Shown: positions 35,572 through 45,168 of the stretch, one piece after another
How positions within the stretch are numbered: the stretch's first letter is position 1
Layout of the letters: every line of letters begins with the position of its first letter
Source of the DNA: Marinobacter caseinilyticus
GTDB lineage: Bacteria > Pseudomonadota > Gammaproteobacteria > Pseudomonadales > Oleiphilaceae
Reading direction: 5' to 3'
NCBI RefSeq assembly: GCF_011074955.1
Contig: NZ_WUQJ01000030.1
Span: 1 to 64,000 of the forward strand
DNA length: 64,000 nt
Notes under the pieces: model-generated
The model's input: only the letters and a program-made list of their open reading frames with translations
Told to the model about the DNA's origin: nothing
Database searches by the model: none
Translations under genes and position numbers: made by a program

Positions 35572-36807
35572 ATGTCATCGGGTGAAACGGAAAACATGAT
35601 TGTCGGTCTCGACATTGGCACCTCCAAGGTGGTTGCCATCGTCGGCAAACGCAAAATGGACGGCACGATCGAAGTGGTGGGTATTGGCTCGCATCCTTCC
35701 CGCGGACTGAAGCGGGGTGTGGTGGTCAATATCGAGACCACGGTGCAAGCCATTCAGCGTGCGGTGGAGGAGGCCGAACTGATGGCTGGTTGCCGGATTC
35801 ATTCGGTGTATGCCGGTATTGCCGGCAGCCACATCAAGAGTCTGAATTCCCATGGCATTGTTGCAATTCGGGACCGCGAGGTGACGCAAGCGGACATTGA
35901 CCGTGTCATTGATGCGGCGCAAGCCGTGGCAATTCCTGCGGATCAGAAAGTGCTGCACATCCTGCCGCAGGAATTCGTGATTGATAACCAGGAGGGCATC
36001 AAGGAGCCGATGGGCATGTCCGGGGTTCGCCTGGAAGCCAAAGTCCATCTGGTGACTTGCGCGGTGAATGCGGCTCAGAACATCGAGAAATGTGTCCGTC
36101 GATGCGGGTTGGAAGTGGATGACATCATTCTGGAGCAATTGGCGTCGAGTTACGCCGTATTGACAGAAGATGAAAAAGAACTGGGAGTGTGTGTGGTTGA
36201 CATCGGTGGTGGCACCACCGACATCGCAGTCTTCACCGGCGGGGCCATTCGGCATACCGCGGTCATTCCGATCGCCGGCGATCAGGTGACCAACGACATT
36301 GCGATGGCGCTGCGCACGCCGACCCAGAACGCCGAGGAAATCAAGATCAAATACGCCTGTGCGCTCACTCAGCTTGCCGGCGCGGACGAGACCATCAAGG
36401 TGCCCAGTGTGGGCGATCGAGCGCCTCGGGATTTGTCCCGTCAGGCGCTGGCAGAGGTGGTCGAACCCCGTTATGAGGAATTGTTTACGCTGGTGCAGTC
36501 GGAGCTTCGTCGCTCGGGTTTTGAGGACATGATCCCGGCAGGCATCGTGATTACGGGTGGCTCTTCCACCATGGAAGGTGTGGTGGAGCTGGCTGAGGAA
36601 ATCTTCCACATGCCGGTTCGGCTTGCGTCACCGCAAGCGGTTTCCGGCATGACGGAGGTGGTCAACAATCCGATATACGCCACGGGCGTGGGGTTGCTGA
36701 TCTATGGCTTTCGCCAAATGGATATTGGTCGAGGGCCGGTGCTCAGGGGTGACGGTGCGCCTTCGCTACTTGAGCGCATGAAAGCCTGGTTTACCGGTCA
36801 TTTTTGA
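35572..36807 (+). CDS. ftsA: Cell division protein FtsA
   Basis: An actin-like ATPase that anchors FtsZ to the membrane. The 411-residue product has IVGLDIGTSKVVAIVG, the 1C subdomain LHILPQEFVIDNQEGI, the phosphate-2 motif DIGGGTTDIAVF, GIVITGGSS, and the membrane-targeting amphipathic helix LLERMKAWFTGHF at the C-terminus. GGTGA five bases before 35572 supports the start. It precedes ftsZ by 107 bases. Confidence 0.97.
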   Translation: MSSGETENMIVGLDIGTSKVVAIVGKRKMDGTIEVVGIGSHPSRGLKRGVVVNIETTVQAIQRAVEEAELMAGCRIHSVYAGIAGSHIKSLNSHGIVAIRDREVTQADIDRVIDAAQAVAIPADQKVLHILPQEFVIDNQEGIKEPMGMSGVRLEAKVHLVTCAVNAAQNIEKCVRRCGLEVDDIILEQLASSYAVLTEDEKELGVCVVDIGGGTTDIAVFTGGAIRHTAVIPIAGDQVTNDIAMALRTPTQNAEEIKIKYACALTQLAGADETIKVPSVGDRAPRDLSRQALAEVVEPRYEELFTLVQSELRRSGFEDMIPAGIVITGGSSTMEGVVELAEEIFHMPVRLASPQAVSGMTEVVNNPIYATGVGLLIYGFRQMDIGRGPVLRGDGAPSLLERMKAWFTGHF

Positions 36808-36868
36808 GGGTAGCCCAGGGCAGTGAACAGTCGGAAACGGCTTAAAACGAAGGTATCTCGAAAAATAA

Positions 36869-36890
36869 TCAGCCTGCCAATAAAGGCTGA
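36869..36890 (+). promoter_or_regulatory. Hairpin between ftsA and ftsZ
   Basis: TCAGCCT (36869-36875) and AGGCTGA (36884-36890) form a 7-bp stem with an 8-base loop. It ends 10 bases before the AAGGAG ribosome-binding site of ftsZ (36901-36906). It may affect ftsZ mRNA stability or initiation. No T-run follows, so it is not a terminator. Confidence 0.5.
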
Positions 36891-36914
36891 CAACAAGCAC
36901 GAAGGAGTAGGGGA

Positions 36915-38072
36915 ATGTTCGAACTCGTCGATAATGTCCAGCAAAATGCTGTGATCAAGGTAATTGGTGTTGGTGGTGGTGGCGGCAATGCCGTTCGTCA
37001 CATGCTGAATAGCGACATCGAAGGTGTGGATTTTATCTGCGCCAACACCGATGCGCAGGCACTGACCGACATGGGCGCCAAGCAAGTGATTCAACTTGGC
37101 GGCAATATCACCAAAGGCCTTGGCGCCGGCGCCAACCCGGAAGTGGGCCGGCAATCCGCCATGGAAGACCGGGATCGTATCGCTGAAGCTCTTAAAGGCG
37201 CTGATATGGTCTTTATAACCGCCGGTATGGGCGGTGGAACCGGAACCGGTGCAGCACCGGTGGTAGCCGAAGTTGCTCGTGAAATGGGTATCCTGACGGT
37301 AGCGGTGGTCACCAAGCCGTTCCAGTTTGAGGGTGGCAAGCGAATGAGTGTGGCCGAATCCGGGTTAAAAGACCTGGAGGACTCCGTTGATTCCCTGATC
37401 ACCATTCCCAATGAAAAATTACTGGCTGTCATGGGCAAGAAGACCAGCCTGCTTGACGCCTTCGCAGAAGCCAACAACGTGTTGTTGGGCGCAGTGCAAG
37501 GCATTGCCGATCTGATTACCCGTAACGGCATGATCAACGTCGACTTTGCCGACGTAAAAACAGTGATGTCCGAAATGGGCAATGCGATGATGGGGACTGC
37601 CCGCGCAACCGGCGAAAATCGTGCTCGCGAAGCCGCCGAGGCCGCTGTTCGCAGCCCGTTGTTGGACGATATCAACTTGCAAGGTGCCAAGGGTATTCTG
37701 GTCAACATCACCGCGGGTATGGATTTGAACCTTGGTGAGTTTTCCGAAGTTGGTGACATTATTCGGGAGTTTGCATCGGACACTGCCACGGTTGTAGTGG
37801 GCACGGTCATTGATCCTGAAATGACCGACGAACTCAAGGTCACAGTGGTGGCAACCGGGCTTGGCGGAGGCCAGGAAAAGCCAACCAAGGTGGTTGATAA
37901 CACCCGCTCCCTGGACGGGAAAACAGACTACAAGCAACTGGATCGACCTGCAGTGTTGCGTCGGCGGGCGGTGGCACAAGGTAATGCCGCGCTTGATCAG
38001 CGTAAAGAAGCCGAGGAGCAGGGTGTCGACTATCTCGATATTCCCGCATTCCTTCGCCGTCAGGCCGATTGA
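36915..38072 (+). CDS. ftsZ: Cell division protein FtsZ
   Basis: The tubulin-like GTPase that forms the cytokinetic ring. The 385-residue product has the tubulin signature GGGTGTGAAP (around 107-116), NTDAQAL, the catalytic T7 loop NGMINVDFADVKTVM, and the conserved C-terminal peptide DYLDIPAFLRRQAD that binds FtsA and other partners. A strong AAGGAG lies eight bases before the ATG. Last division gene of the cluster; lpxC follows with its own promoter. Confidence 0.98.
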   Translation: MFELVDNVQQNAVIKVIGVGGGGGNAVRHMLNSDIEGVDFICANTDAQALTDMGAKQVIQLGGNITKGLGAGANPEVGRQSAMEDRDRIAEALKGADMVFITAGMGGGTGTGAAPVVAEVAREMGILTVAVVTKPFQFEGGKRMSVAESGLKDLEDSVDSLITIPNEKLLAVMGKKTSLLDAFAEANNVLLGAVQGIADLITRNGMINVDFADVKTVMSEMGNAMMGTARATGENRAREAAEAAVRSPLLDDINLQGAKGILVNITAGMDLNLGEFSEVGDIIREFASDTATVVVGTVIDPEMTDELKVTVVATGLGGGQEKPTKVVDNTRSLDGKTDYKQLDRPAVLRRRAVAQGNAALDQRKEAEEQGVDYLDIPAFLRRQAD

Positions 38073-38205
38073 TAAGCTTAACTCTGCTCAACTGAGCGCG
38101 AGTCTGCGGCAGCGTGTCGGGCCTCAGGCGACTGGAGAACGGGCGGCGAACTGAATATTGATTCGGAATAATAGAATTGGTTAAATGGTATTCAGGATCG
38201 TCTTT

Positions 38206-38214
38206 TGATATCAT
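38206..38214 (+). promoter_or_regulatory. Putative lpxC promoter (extended -10)
   Basis: TGA followed by TATCAT (38209-38214) makes an extended -10 about 55 bases before lpxC. No clear -35. This would separate lpxC transcription from ftsZ. Confidence 0.45.
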
Positions 38215-38269
38215 CCCGGCAGTTTTGTGCCCAAATGATATCTTACTTTTGTGACGGATTTATTGACCG

Positions 38270-39187
38270 ATGATCAGACAACGGACGCTTAAAAACACCA
38301 TCCGTGCGACCGGTGTCGGTTTGCACTCGGGTGAGAAAGTATACCTGACGCTCAAACCGGCCCCGATCGATTCGGGAATTGTGTTCAGACGTACGGACCT
38401 GGACCCAGCTGTCGAGATTAAAGCATGCGCCGAGAATGTCGGCGAAACCATGCTGTCGACGACACTGGTGAAAGACTCGGTGCGTGTGGCGACCGTGGAG
38501 CACCTCTTGTCCGCTATGGCGGGGCTTGGCATTGATAACTGTTTCGTAGAGTTGAGCGCAGCCGAAGTGCCCATCATGGACGGCAGTGCGGGACCCTTTG
38601 TGTTCCTGCTGCAGTCGGCTGGCATTGCTGAGCAAAACGCTGCGAAAAAGTTTATTCGCATCAAGCGTGAAGTCTCGCTGGAGGAAGGTGACAAGAAGGC
38701 CACTTTCCTGCCGTTCGAGGGCTTCAAAGTCAGTTTCGGCATCGATTTTGACCATCCGGTGTTCAAGGGTCGCGCTCAAACCGCAACGGTGGACTTCTCA
38801 AGCACTTCGTTTGTGAAAGAAGTCAGTCGCGCCCGTACGTTCGGTTTCATGCGTGACATTGAGAAGCTTCGGGCGATGAATCTGGCCCTGGGTGGCAGTG
38901 TCGATAACGCCATCGTCGTGGACGACTACAAAATCCTTAACGAAGACGGATTGCGTTACGAAGATGAATTCGTCAAACACAAGGTGTTGGACGCCATCGG
39001 AGATCTTTATCTGTTGGGCAATAGCCTGATTGGTGAATTTCGCGGGGTGAAATCCGGTCATGATTTGAATAACAAGCTACTCCGTAAGCTTCGTGCTGAA
39101 GAGGATGCGTGGGAAGTGGTTACATTCGACGATGAATCCACAGCGCCCATCTCCTACCTTAAGCCTGTGCTGGCGGCTCAGACCTGA
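38270..39187 (+). CDS. lpxC: UDP-3-O-acyl-N-acetylglucosamine deacetylase
   Basis: The zinc enzyme for the committed step of lipid A synthesis. The 305-residue product matches E. coli LpxC length. Zinc and active-site motifs are visible: [45 protein letters not shown] and [16 protein letters not shown]. It lies after ftsZ as in Pseudomonas and E. coli and shows that the cell makes lipopolysaccharide. Confidence 0.98.
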   Translation: MIRQRTLKNTIRATGVGLHSGEKVYLTLKPAPIDSGIVFRRTDLDPAVEIKACAENVGETMLSTTLVKDSVRVATVEHLLSAMAGLGIDNCFVELSAAEVPIMDGSAGPFVFLLQSAGIAEQNAAKKFIRIKREVSLEEGDKKATFLPFEGFKVSFGIDFDHPVFKGRAQTATVDFSSTSFVKEVSRARTFGFMRDIEKLRAMNLALGGSVDNAIVVDDYKILNEDGLRYEDEFVKHKVLDAIGDLYLLGNSLIGEFRGVKSGHDLNNKLLRKLRAEEDAWEVVTFDDESTAPISYLKPVLAAQT

Positions 39188-39198
39188 GGCGGGAAGCC

Positions 39199-39645
39199 TT
39201 AAGTCCGAACGTGACTTGCGAGTTTTTCGAGAACCTCGCGCAAAGCAGTATCCTTCGTGTGCCCGGCTTCTTCTTTTAGAAGCTGGGCATTTTCATGACT
39301 GAGAGGTTGTTTTTCTGGTCGTTTTTGATCAACAAAACGAGGTGGGACCACCTTGACCCGAAAGCGCCAGACGAATCGAAATTGATCATTTTCCCGCAAC
39401 TTTCCCATAATCTCATGCTGCTGCAGGCGCAGACGGCTGGCGATCATGGAGGACTCTGCGCTCAGGGTAATGTCGCCGTCATAGCTGCTGACAAAACGAA
39501 CTCCGGATCTGAGGGCCTCTGGAAGGGCCGCAATCACTTGCTGCTCGACCGTAAGATGCAGTTCCGCCTTGGCCAGCAGGTTCCGCAAGTTGGGGGACTG
39601 GCGCTGGTTATCAGAGTTCAGCGCTATTGTTGACATTTTGTTCAT
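39199..39645 (-). CDS. DUF721/DciA-like protein, candidate helicase loader
   Basis: A 148-residue protein converging on lpxC. The N-terminal half has the DUF721 (DciA-like) pattern: LLAKAELHLTVEQQVIAALP, then the block DGDITLSAESSMIASRLRLQQ. The C-terminal half is polar and probably disordered. DciA loads the replicative helicase DnaB in bacteria that lack DnaC, and the same gene lies between lpxC and secA in Pseudomonas (PA4405). The role is inferred from family and position; the sequence match is modest. Confidence 0.75.
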   Translation of the reverse strand: MNKMSTIALNSDNQRQSPNLRNLLAKAELHLTVEQQVIAALPEALRSGVRFVSSYDGDITLSAESSMIASRLRLQQHEIMGKLRENDQFRFVWRFRVKVVPPRFVDQKRPEKQPLSHENAQLLKEEAGHTKDTALREVLEKLASHVRT

Positions 39646-39939
39646 AGTTTATCGAATGGCTCGACGAATACGGTTACTATTAGTTACACTTCGGCACGGT
39701 TTATGATTAGTGCCTGTATTACACTCTTTTAACATTGTGTGGGAGTGCTGTCCACGGGCGCAGAGTCATCGTTGTCGCCGCCTTATCCAAGTGTGCACTC
39801 CGTTTATGCTGCCCATGATTGAGTTGTCGGGGGAGAACCCCCGCAATCAGGCAAAGGATGCTTGGCAGACCAGTTAGCTTGCAAGAGACGCACGGTTACA
39901 GGACGACGTGGCGGCTTTTGTGTGAATATAGAATGCCCT
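39646..39939. other. Divergent control region, dciA-like gene and M23 peptidase
   Basis: About 294 bases without a clear gene. It includes a direct repeat GTTAC-5 bases-GTTAC (near 39673-39687), TTACACT twice (near 39684 and 39719), and an inverted repeat GGCAC/GTGCC (39693-39697 and 39710-39714). These look like a regulatory site, but I recognise no known operator. Promoters for the two divergent genes should lie here. Confidence 0.4.
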
Positions 39940-40878
39940 ATGAATATCATTTTAATGGGAAAACGGCACGGTAAATCTCGTGTCCTTCCAATCAACACGC
40001 CCGTAACGATCGGTCTTGTGATGATTGTATCGGCATTTGCGGGCAGTGCAGCGTGGCTGGGCTATTCCTTTGCCGATGCCAAGCCAGCTACCCAGCAGGC
40101 CGTCGTGTCGTCTCCGGTTGTCAGCGAGTGGCAGGCTCGAATCCAGGATCAGCGCAGTGAACTCGACCGCGTCAACGAGAAAACCCTCCAGCAGGTTGAT
40201 GCACTGACGTTGAGGCTGGGTGAAATCCAAGGTCGACTGTTACGCCTGGATGCGCTGGGACAAAGATTTGTCGAATCCGGCCTGGTCGGCAGCGAAGAGT
40301 TCAATTTTGACCAGCCCGCGGCGGTGGGCGGCCCTGAGGGCGCCATGGATAGTGAACCTTATTCGACACCCGAACTCAGTAAAATGATTGAGCAGTTGGA
40401 CACCCGGCTGGCAGATCGGGAACAACAATTGCGACTGCTCGACAGCCTTATGTCCCGCAAAAAGATTGAAGACGATCGCTTTGTGGCCGGTCGGCCGATC
40501 ACGTGGGGCTGGCTGTCATCACGTTATGGCTATCGGTCGGATCCCTTCAATGGGCGTCGAACCTGGCACGATGGCGTGGACCTGGCGGGTAAAGATGGCA
40601 GTGACATTATTGCTGTTGCGGCCGGGGTTGTAACCTATGCAAGTGATCGGCATGGTTATGGTAACCTGGTTGAAGTCGATCACGGCGATGGCTTGGTCAC
40701 CCGTTACGGACACTGCAAGTTGATAAAGGTCAAAACCGGTGACGTAGTTGAAAAGGGTGAGGTGCTGGCCTTGATGGGCAGCACGGGGCGATCAACCGGA
40801 CCGCATGTGCACTTTGAAGTATTGCGCAACGGCAAGAGCCAAAATCCAGAAGAATACATTCAACGCGCCAGCCGGTAA
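39940..40878 (+). CDS. M23 family metallopeptidase (LytM-type, membrane anchored)
   Basis: A 312-residue protein with a short cytoplasmic N-terminus, one membrane helix (about residues 22-45, TIGLVMIVSAFAGSAAWLGYS), a coiled-coil part (to about 190) and a C-terminal LytM domain. Zinc ligands are kept: H-x3-D in WHDGVDLAG and the HVHFEV motif, so it is likely an active peptidoglycan endopeptidase acting in the periplasm. It matches the gene before secA in Pseudomonas (PA4404). The start is uncertain; GTG at 39922 and ATG at 39955 are alternatives. Confidence 0.88.
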   Translation: MNIILMGKRHGKSRVLPINTPVTIGLVMIVSAFAGSAAWLGYSFADAKPATQQAVVSSPVVSEWQARIQDQRSELDRVNEKTLQQVDALTLRLGEIQGRLLRLDALGQRFVESGLVGSEEFNFDQPAAVGGPEGAMDSEPYSTPELSKMIEQLDTRLADREQQLRLLDSLMSRKKIEDDRFVAGRPITWGWLSSRYGYRSDPFNGRRTWHDGVDLAGKDGSDIIAVAAGVVTYASDRHGYGNLVEVDHGDGLVTRYGHCKLIKVKTGDVVEKGEVLALMGSTGRSTGPHVHFEVLRNGKSQNPEEYIQRASR

Positions 40879-40889
40879 TCAACCGGCTG
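40869..40889 (+). other. Hairpin over the M23 peptidase stop codon
   Basis: CAGCCGGT and ACCGGCTG form a perfect 8-bp stem with a 5-base loop that includes the stop codon TAA. No T-run follows. It may stabilise or block decay of the mRNA 3' end, or act as a partial terminator before secA. Confidence 0.5.
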
Positions 40890-40935
40890 ACCGAATCAGG
40901 CGTAGCAGAATCATCGACCTGTGCGCCTCTGCCTT

Positions 40936-40963
40936 TTGTCCTTTCGTTAAATAAGGTTAGAAT
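40936..40963 (+). promoter_or_regulatory. Putative secA promoter
   Basis: TTGTCC (40936-40941), 16 bases, and TAGAAT (40958-40963). It gives a leader of about 125 bases before secA. The leader contains a perfect palindrome CAGTAAGTTACTG at 41006-41018 and a possible 23-codon frame. Confidence 0.5.
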
Positions 40964-41095
40964 GCCGTCTTCACTGGAGCAGGTGATCGGTGTTTTAGTG
41001 CGAGTCAGTAAGTTACTGTTACCTAACCTGCCCGAGACTGTGCGTTCGTTCTGAATAGCGAGACGCTCTCCTTACAACCAAAGAAGCAGTGGTCT

Positions 41096-43840
41096 ATGTT
41101 CACGAAGCTTGCAACCAAGATGTTCGGCAGTAAAAACGCGCGCGAGATTAAGCGCATGCGTAAAGTCGTCACGCAAATTAATGAGCTTGAAGAAGCGTTT
41201 AGCGCACTGTCGGACTCTGAATTGCAAGGGAAAACCGCCGAGTTCAGGCGGCGTCTGGATGAGGGTGAAACCCTCGATAAGCTGCTGCCGGAGGCGTTTG
41301 CCACTGTCCGCGAAGCTGGCCGTCGCGCTATGGGAATGCGGCATTTCGATGTTCAGCTCATTGGTGGCATCACTCTGCATGAGGGTCACATCGCGGAGAT
41401 GAAAACCGGTGAAGGCAAAACCCTGGTTGCGACCGCGTCGGTTTATCTGAACGCTTTGTCGGGTGCCGGTGTGCACGTTGTCACGGTGAATGATTACCTG
41501 GCCCGCCGGGACGCAGAGTGGATGGGTAAATTGTACCGATTCCTCGGCATGCAGGTTGGGGTCATTGTTGCGGGACAGTCAACGGAAGAAAAACGGGCCG
41601 CCTATGGCGCCGACATCACCTACGGCACCAATAACGAATTTGGATTTGATTATCTTCGCGACAATATGGCCTTCAGCACCGCTGAAAAAGTGCAGCGTGG
41701 CCTGAATTACGCGATTGTCGATGAAGTGGACTCGATATTGATCGATGAGGCGCGTACGCCTCTGATCATCTCTGGTGCTGCAGAAGACAGCTCCAGAATG
41801 TATCGTGAAATCAATGAGCTGGTTCCCAACCTTGAGAAAGGTGAAACGCTTGAAGAGGGCGAGCCGACCGGGGACTTCACGATTGATGAGAAGACGCGCC
41901 AGGTTGACCTGACCGAAGCCGGCCACGAAAAAGTCGAGGAGCTGCTGGCCCAGCGAGGGTTGCTGAAGGAAGGTGAAAGCCTCTATTCAGCGACCAATCT
42001 CAGTCTCCTGCACCACGTGCACTCGGCGCTACGGGCACACCATCTGTTCCAGAAAGACGTGGATTACATTGTCCAGAGTGACCAGGTCGTCATTGTTGAT
42101 GAGCATACCGGCCGGACCATGCCGGGTCGCCGCTGGAGTGAAGGGCTTCACCAGGCTATAGAAGCGAAAGAAAAGGTTAACATTCAGGCCGAAAGCCAGA
42201 CACTGGCCTCAACCACGTTCCAGAATTATTTCCGGCTATACAACAAGCTGGCTGGGATGACAGGCACCGCCGATACCGAAGCGTTCGAATTCCGCCAGAT
42301 TTATGGTCTGGATGTGGTGGTGATTCCGCCCAACAAACCGATCCAGCGTACTGATTACAATGACCTGATCTATCTGACACAGGAAGAGAAATTCCACGCC
42401 ATCATTGATGAGATTAAAGACGTCACGGCAGAACGACGGCCCATACTGGTGGGTACTGCATCGATTGAGGCATCGGAATTGCTGTCGATGTTGCTGAAGA
42501 AGGCCAAGATCGATCACAAAATACTGAACGCCAAACAGCACGAAAGTGAAGCCTATATCATCGCCCAGGCCGGTCAGCCGGGTGCGGTAACTATTGCGAC
42601 CAACATGGCCGGTCGGGGTACGGATATCGTACTTGGCGGCAATTGGGAGCACGAAGCGGCCAGCCTCGAAAACCCCTCAGAGCAGGATGTCGCCAAGCTC
42701 AAGGCGGCCTGGACGGAGCGCCACAATCAGGTGCTGGATGCCGGCGGCCTGCATATCGTCGGCACCGAGCGTCATGAGTCCCGTCGTATTGATAACCAGC
42801 TCCGTGGCCGTGCTGGCCGTCAGGGCGACCCGGGTTCGTCGCGCTTCTTCTTGTCGCTGGAAGATAACTTGATGCGTATTTTCGCTCCGGATCGGGTGAA
42901 GAACATCATGCAAGCCATGGGGATGAAAAAAGGCGAGGCCATCGAGCACCGCATGGTGACCAATGCCATTGAGAAATCCCAGCGCAAGGTCGAAGGTCGA
43001 AACTTTGATATGCGTAAGACACTGCTTGAATACGACGATGTCGCCAACGATCAGCGAACCGTTATTTATGAGCAGCGGAACGAAGTCATGTCGTCCGAAG
43101 ACATCTCCGATATGGTCAAATCCATTCGGGAAGACGTGGTCGACGAGCTGATCAGCGAATTTATTCCCCCGCAAAGCATGCCTGAACAGTGGGATGTGCC
43201 AGGACTGGAAGCCCAACTGCAGTCGGAACTGGCCATCGATTTGCCCATCCAGACATGGTTGGACGAAGACGAAAAGCTGTTTGAGGAGAATCTTCGCCAG
43301 CGTATTCTGGACGAGGTTGTGTCGGCCTATGAGGTGAAAGAGCAAGTTGTCGGCCCAGAACCCATGCGCAACTTCGAGAAACAGGTGTTTTTGCAGGTCA
43401 TGGACACGCTCTGGAAAGAGCACCTGTCGAATATGGACCATTTGCGTCGTGGCATTCATTTGCGTGGTTACGCCCAAAAGAATCCGAAACAGGAATACAA
43501 GCGCGAAGCCTTCAACCTGTTTGAATCCATGCTGGACACCATGAAGCGCGACTTCACTCGGGTGCTTTGTCATGTGAAGGTTCAGACCCAGGAAGAAATG
43601 GCCGAAGTAGAGCAGCGTCGGAAGGCAGAGCTTGACCGGCAGTTGGCAGCTGCCAAAATGCGACACGACGAAACCAGTGCCGCGAGCGACAAACCGCAAA
43701 CGGGCGACAATAGCGGCGATCGTGAGGGCGCTGCGGGTCCGGAAACGTTCGTGCGACAGGACCGTAAGGTCGGTCGTAACGAGCCCTGTCCGTGTGGATC
43801 CGGGAAAAAATACAAACAGTGTTGTGGCAAGGTGAACTGA
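41096..43840 (+). CDS. secA: Preprotein translocase ATPase SecA
   Basis: The motor that drives proteins through SecYEG. The 914-residue product has the Walker A region [12 protein letters not shown] (about 102-113), the [19 protein letters not shown] block, the preprotein crosslinking domain, the second nucleotide fold ([10 protein letters not shown]), the helical scaffold domain, and a C-terminal zinc tail ([13 protein letters not shown]) that binds SecB and lipids. Length is close to E. coli SecA (901). No secM-like arrest gene is recognised upstream, so control must differ from E. coli. Confidence 0.98.
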   Translation: MFTKLATKMFGSKNAREIKRMRKVVTQINELEEAFSALSDSELQGKTAEFRRRLDEGETLDKLLPEAFATVREAGRRAMGMRHFDVQLIGGITLHEGHIAEMKTGEGKTLVATASVYLNALSGAGVHVVTVNDYLARRDAEWMGKLYRFLGMQVGVIVAGQSTEEKRAAYGADITYGTNNEFGFDYLRDNMAFSTAEKVQRGLNYAIVDEVDSILIDEARTPLIISGAAEDSSRMYREINELVPNLEKGETLEEGEPTGDFTIDEKTRQVDLTEAGHEKVEELLAQRGLLKEGESLYSATNLSLLHHVHSALRAHHLFQKDVDYIVQSDQVVIVDEHTGRTMPGRRWSEGLHQAIEAKEKVNIQAESQTLASTTFQNYFRLYNKLAGMTGTADTEAFEFRQIYGLDVVVIPPNKPIQRTDYNDLIYLTQEEKFHAIIDEIKDVTAERRPILVGTASIEASELLSMLLKKAKIDHKILNAKQHESEAYIIAQAGQPGAVTIATNMAGRGTDIVLGGNWEHEAASLENPSEQDVAKLKAAWTERHNQVLDAGGLHIVGTERHESRRIDNQLRGRAGRQGDPGSSRFFLSLEDNLMRIFAPDRVKNIMQAMGMKKGEAIEHRMVTNAIEKSQRKVEGRNFDMRKTLLEYDDVANDQRTVIYEQRNEVMSSEDISDMVKSIREDVVDELISEFIPPQSMPEQWDVPGLEAQLQSELAIDLPIQTWLDEDEKLFEENLRQRILDEVVSAYEVKEQVVGPEPMRNFEKQVFLQVMDTLWKEHLSNMDHLRRGIHLRGYAQKNPKQEYKREAFNLFESMLDTMKRDFTRVLCHVKVQTQEEMAEVEQRRKAELDRQLAAAKMRHDETSAASDKPQTGDNSGDREGAAGPETFVRQDRKVGRNEPCPCGSGKKYKQCCGKVN

Positions 43841-43871
43841 GTTCTGATTCAGTTAAATACGGACTCAACAG

Positions 43872-43906
43872 CCCGCACCCTGATACGTCAGGCTGCGGGT
43901 TTTTTC
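43872..43906 (+). terminator. Terminator of secA
   Basis: CCCGCA-CCCTGA and TCAGG-CTGCGGG pair around a TACG loop, followed by a run of six T. Classic rho-independent terminator 32 bases after secA. Confidence 0.92.
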
Positions 43907-43949
43907 TTCCGACCCGGTCGGTGAAATTACACTCTGAAGGAGACTCATC

Positions 43950-45164
43950 ATGGCGGTAGGACTGGGGCCATTACCTGACTTTTTTCCTGTGCCCGGGGTC
44001 AAACTGGGCGTCAGCAGTGCGGGTGTCAAAAAACGCGGGCGCAAAGACATTGTGGTCTTCGAGCTGGTGCAGGGCAGTCAGGTGGCCGGAATATTCACCC
44101 GCAATCAGTTTTGCGCGGCGCCAGTGACTGTGACCCGGCGTCATTTGAGTGAGAACCAGCCCCGTTACCTTCTGATCAACACCGGTAACGCCAATGCCGG
44201 CACCGGACGCCAGGGCTTGCTTGATGCCAAAGCCTGCTGTCAGGCGCTGGCATCGGTAGCGGGGGTGACTGGCTCCGAGGTATTGCCGTTTTCCACGGGA
44301 GTTATTGGCGAGCCCTTGCCAGTGGATAAAATTGTGCAGGCACTGCCGGGCGCGCTGGCAAACCTCAGTGAGTCACGCTGGGCCGACGCCGCCGAGGGCA
44401 TTATGACCACAGACACCTTGCCCAAAGGTGCGACTCGCCAAGTACAACTGGGCGAACACACCGTCACGATCTCCGGTATCAGTAAAGGTGCGGGCATGAT
44501 TCGCCCCAACATGGCCACCATGCTCGGGTTTATTGCCACCGACGCACGACTCGAACCGGCCTTGATGCAGTCCCTGACTACTGAGCTCGGCGATGCATCG
44601 TTCAACCGGATTACCATTGACGGTGACACCTCGACCAACGACGCCTGCATGCTGATGGCAACCGGCCAAACGGGCCCGGAAATTGGCGTCGACAGTCCTT
44701 GGTTGTCAGTGTTTCGTGCCGCCTTGCAAGACGTCTTCATGACCCTGGCTCACGCCATCGTTCGTGACGGCGAGGGCGCCACCAAGTTTGTCACCATTGA
44801 TGTGGCGGGTGCGGGCAATCAACAGGAAGCGCTGGATGTCGCGTACACCGTGGCCCATTCGCCGTTGGTTAAGACAGCGCTGTTCGCATCCGATCCCAAT
44901 TGGGGGCGTATTTTGGCGGCGGTAGGCCGCGCGGGCGTACCGGAACTGGATTTGGGCGCCCTTGAAATTTATCTCGGTGATGTGTGCCTGGTCCGACATG
45001 GCGGGCGAGCGGAAGATTACAGCGAGTCCCGTGGCCAAGCCGTTATGAGTCGGCCCGAGATCACAATTCATATTGACCTCAAGCGCGGCAACGTGCGCGA
45101 GCGAGTATGGACCTGTGACTTCTCTCACGACTACGTGACCATTAATGCGGAATATCGGACCTGA
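43950..45164 (+). CDS. argJ: Bifunctional glutamate N-acetyltransferase / amino-acid acetyltransferase
   Basis: ArgJ recycles the acetyl group from N-acetylornithine to glutamate in arginine synthesis. The 404-residue precursor self-cleaves before a threonine in NMATMLGFIATDA (Thr near 190) into alpha and beta chains, the latter having the nucleophile at its new N-terminus. LLINTGNANAGTG and the C-terminal block are also typical. Whether it is mono- or bifunctional cannot be read from sequence. It sits after secA as in Pseudomonas and is followed by the Nudix gene after four bases. Confidence 0.95.
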   Translation: MAVGLGPLPDFFPVPGVKLGVSSAGVKKRGRKDIVVFELVQGSQVAGIFTRNQFCAAPVTVTRRHLSENQPRYLLINTGNANAGTGRQGLLDAKACCQALASVAGVTGSEVLPFSTGVIGEPLPVDKIVQALPGALANLSESRWADAAEGIMTTDTLPKGATRQVQLGEHTVTISGISKGAGMIRPNMATMLGFIATDARLEPALMQSLTTELGDASFNRITIDGDTSTNDACMLMATGQTGPEIGVDSPWLSVFRAALQDVFMTLAHAIVRDGEGATKFVTIDVAGAGNQQEALDVAYTVAHSPLVKTALFASDPNWGRILAAVGRAGVPELDLGALEIYLGDVCLVRHGGRAEDYSESRGQAVMSRPEITIHIDLKRGNVRERVWTCDFSHDYVTINAEYRT

Positions 45165-45168
45165 CGAC

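Noticed and set aside
35575..36609. 344-codon minus-strand frame opposite ftsA
   Set aside because: Fully covered by ftsA, no ribosome-binding site and no recognisable domain; typical shadow frame in GC-rich DNA.
40879..41095. secM homologue before secA
   Set aside because: No signal-peptide-bearing frame of suitable size and no arrest motif; only a short frame with a weak start is present.
42677..43699. 340-codon minus-strand frame opposite secA
   Set aside because: Shadow of secA, whose protein is full length and conserved; the antisense product has no domain.
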